From an uncultured Clostridia bacterium (GTDB lineage: Bacteria; Bacillota; Clostridia; Christensenellales; Aristaeellaceae), in the NCBI GenBank assembly GCA_946408995.1, contig CAMJUL010000001.1, positions 51,926 through 115,925 on the forward strand: a stretch of 64,000 nt of DNA. The letters run 5' to 3'. A model generated the notes under the pieces. The model was not told the DNA's origin. It worked only from the letters and a program-made list of their open reading frames with translations, and ran no database searches. Shown here piece by piece: positions 63,950 through 64,000 of the stretch; position 1 is the stretch's first letter, and every line of letters begins with the position of its first letter. The position numbers and the translations under genes are program-made.

Positions 63950-64000
63950 ATCGGGTAGGAGGGGGTGGCTAACCCCCGTCCTCCCACACCACCGCTCATG
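63950..64000 (-). other. Probable 3' end (domain VI) of a group II intron
   Basis: Read on the minus strand, this segment ends with a GGGGG/CCCCC hairpin, a bulge-like TTAGCC loop and CTACCCGAT, which resembles the 3' terminus of bacterial group II introns downstream of their reverse transcriptase. The upstream parts lie outside the window, so only the last ~51 bases can be judged. If right, the intron lies to the right of 63950 in minus orientation. Confidence 0.4.

Overview
This window looks like the chromosome of an anaerobic gut or rumen Clostridia-type Firmicute. It is moderately GC-rich, with Gram-positive Shine-Dalgarno sites, frequent TTG/GTG starts, GPH and LplABC-type sugar transporters, YesM/YesN-like regulators and TnpV/TnpX-type transposon genes. 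Species cannot be fixed from the sequence; a fibre-degrading Christensenellales- or Oscillospirales-like organism would fit. No rRNA, tRNA or CRISPR array was recognised. Layout, left to right. (1) 1-7.0 kb: a side-chain glycan locus. An operon on the minus strand (GH78-like, GH43, GH3 running off the left edge) diverges from an AraC regulator and a GPH sugar symporter. (2) 7.2-15.9 kb: a secreted protein, then a four-gene operon (DUF3842, ECF S component, LarC nickel-insertion protein, P-loop kinase) behind a leader with an intrinsic terminator. These are followed on the minus strand by a GH43 paralogue, a GDPD, a transglutaminase-like exported protein and a GNAT. (3) 16.0-17.2 kb: a decayed patch with remnants of a methyltransferase, a GNAT and a TnpV-like gene. 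(4) 17.2-27.6 kb: a minus-strand operon for glucuronoxylan-type glycans. In transcription order it has two permeases, a solute-binding protein interrupted by an in-frame TAG, an SGNH/SASA esterase, a membrane-anchored AraC regulator, a GH115 alpha-glucuronidase and a GH43 beta-xylosidase. (5) 28-36.1 kb: housekeeping genes, including a HAD phosphatase, metG, uxaB, an ACT protein, an acyl-ACP thioesterase, a flavin reductase, a nitroreductase and a secreted protein. (6) 36.2 kb to the right edge: an apparent integrative mobilizable element. Its left end has a TnpX-like large serine recombinase and an XRE regulator with paired operators. Its right end has a MobA/MobL relaxase with an IncQ-like oriT, a DUF3847/TraD-like protein, ParR/ParM-like partition genes, TnpV, and the 3' end of a probable group II intron at the window edge. 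Between these modules lies about 18 kb of metabolic cargo. How it works together: the cargo resembles the Bacillus subtilis yes/ytc rhamnogalacturonan-I system. It has an LplABC-like importer, an SGNH esterase, a GH130, a GH105 unsaturated rhamnogalacturonyl hydrolase, a YesMN two-component system, a second SBP/MalF/MalG-type importer, a DUF4965 protein, a frameshifted radical SAM maturase, a LacI repressor and an FAD oxidoreductase. Three ATTCGTAAA-type sites at the promoters suggest LacI control. A chimeric ORF at 58.0-59.1 kb appears to preserve the right junction between cargo and element backbone. The main biological proposal is that a pectin-utilisation locus has been captured by a mobilizable element in this lineage. 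None of the three ABC importers has an ATPase gene nearby, so a shared MsmX-type ATPase elsewhere is implied.
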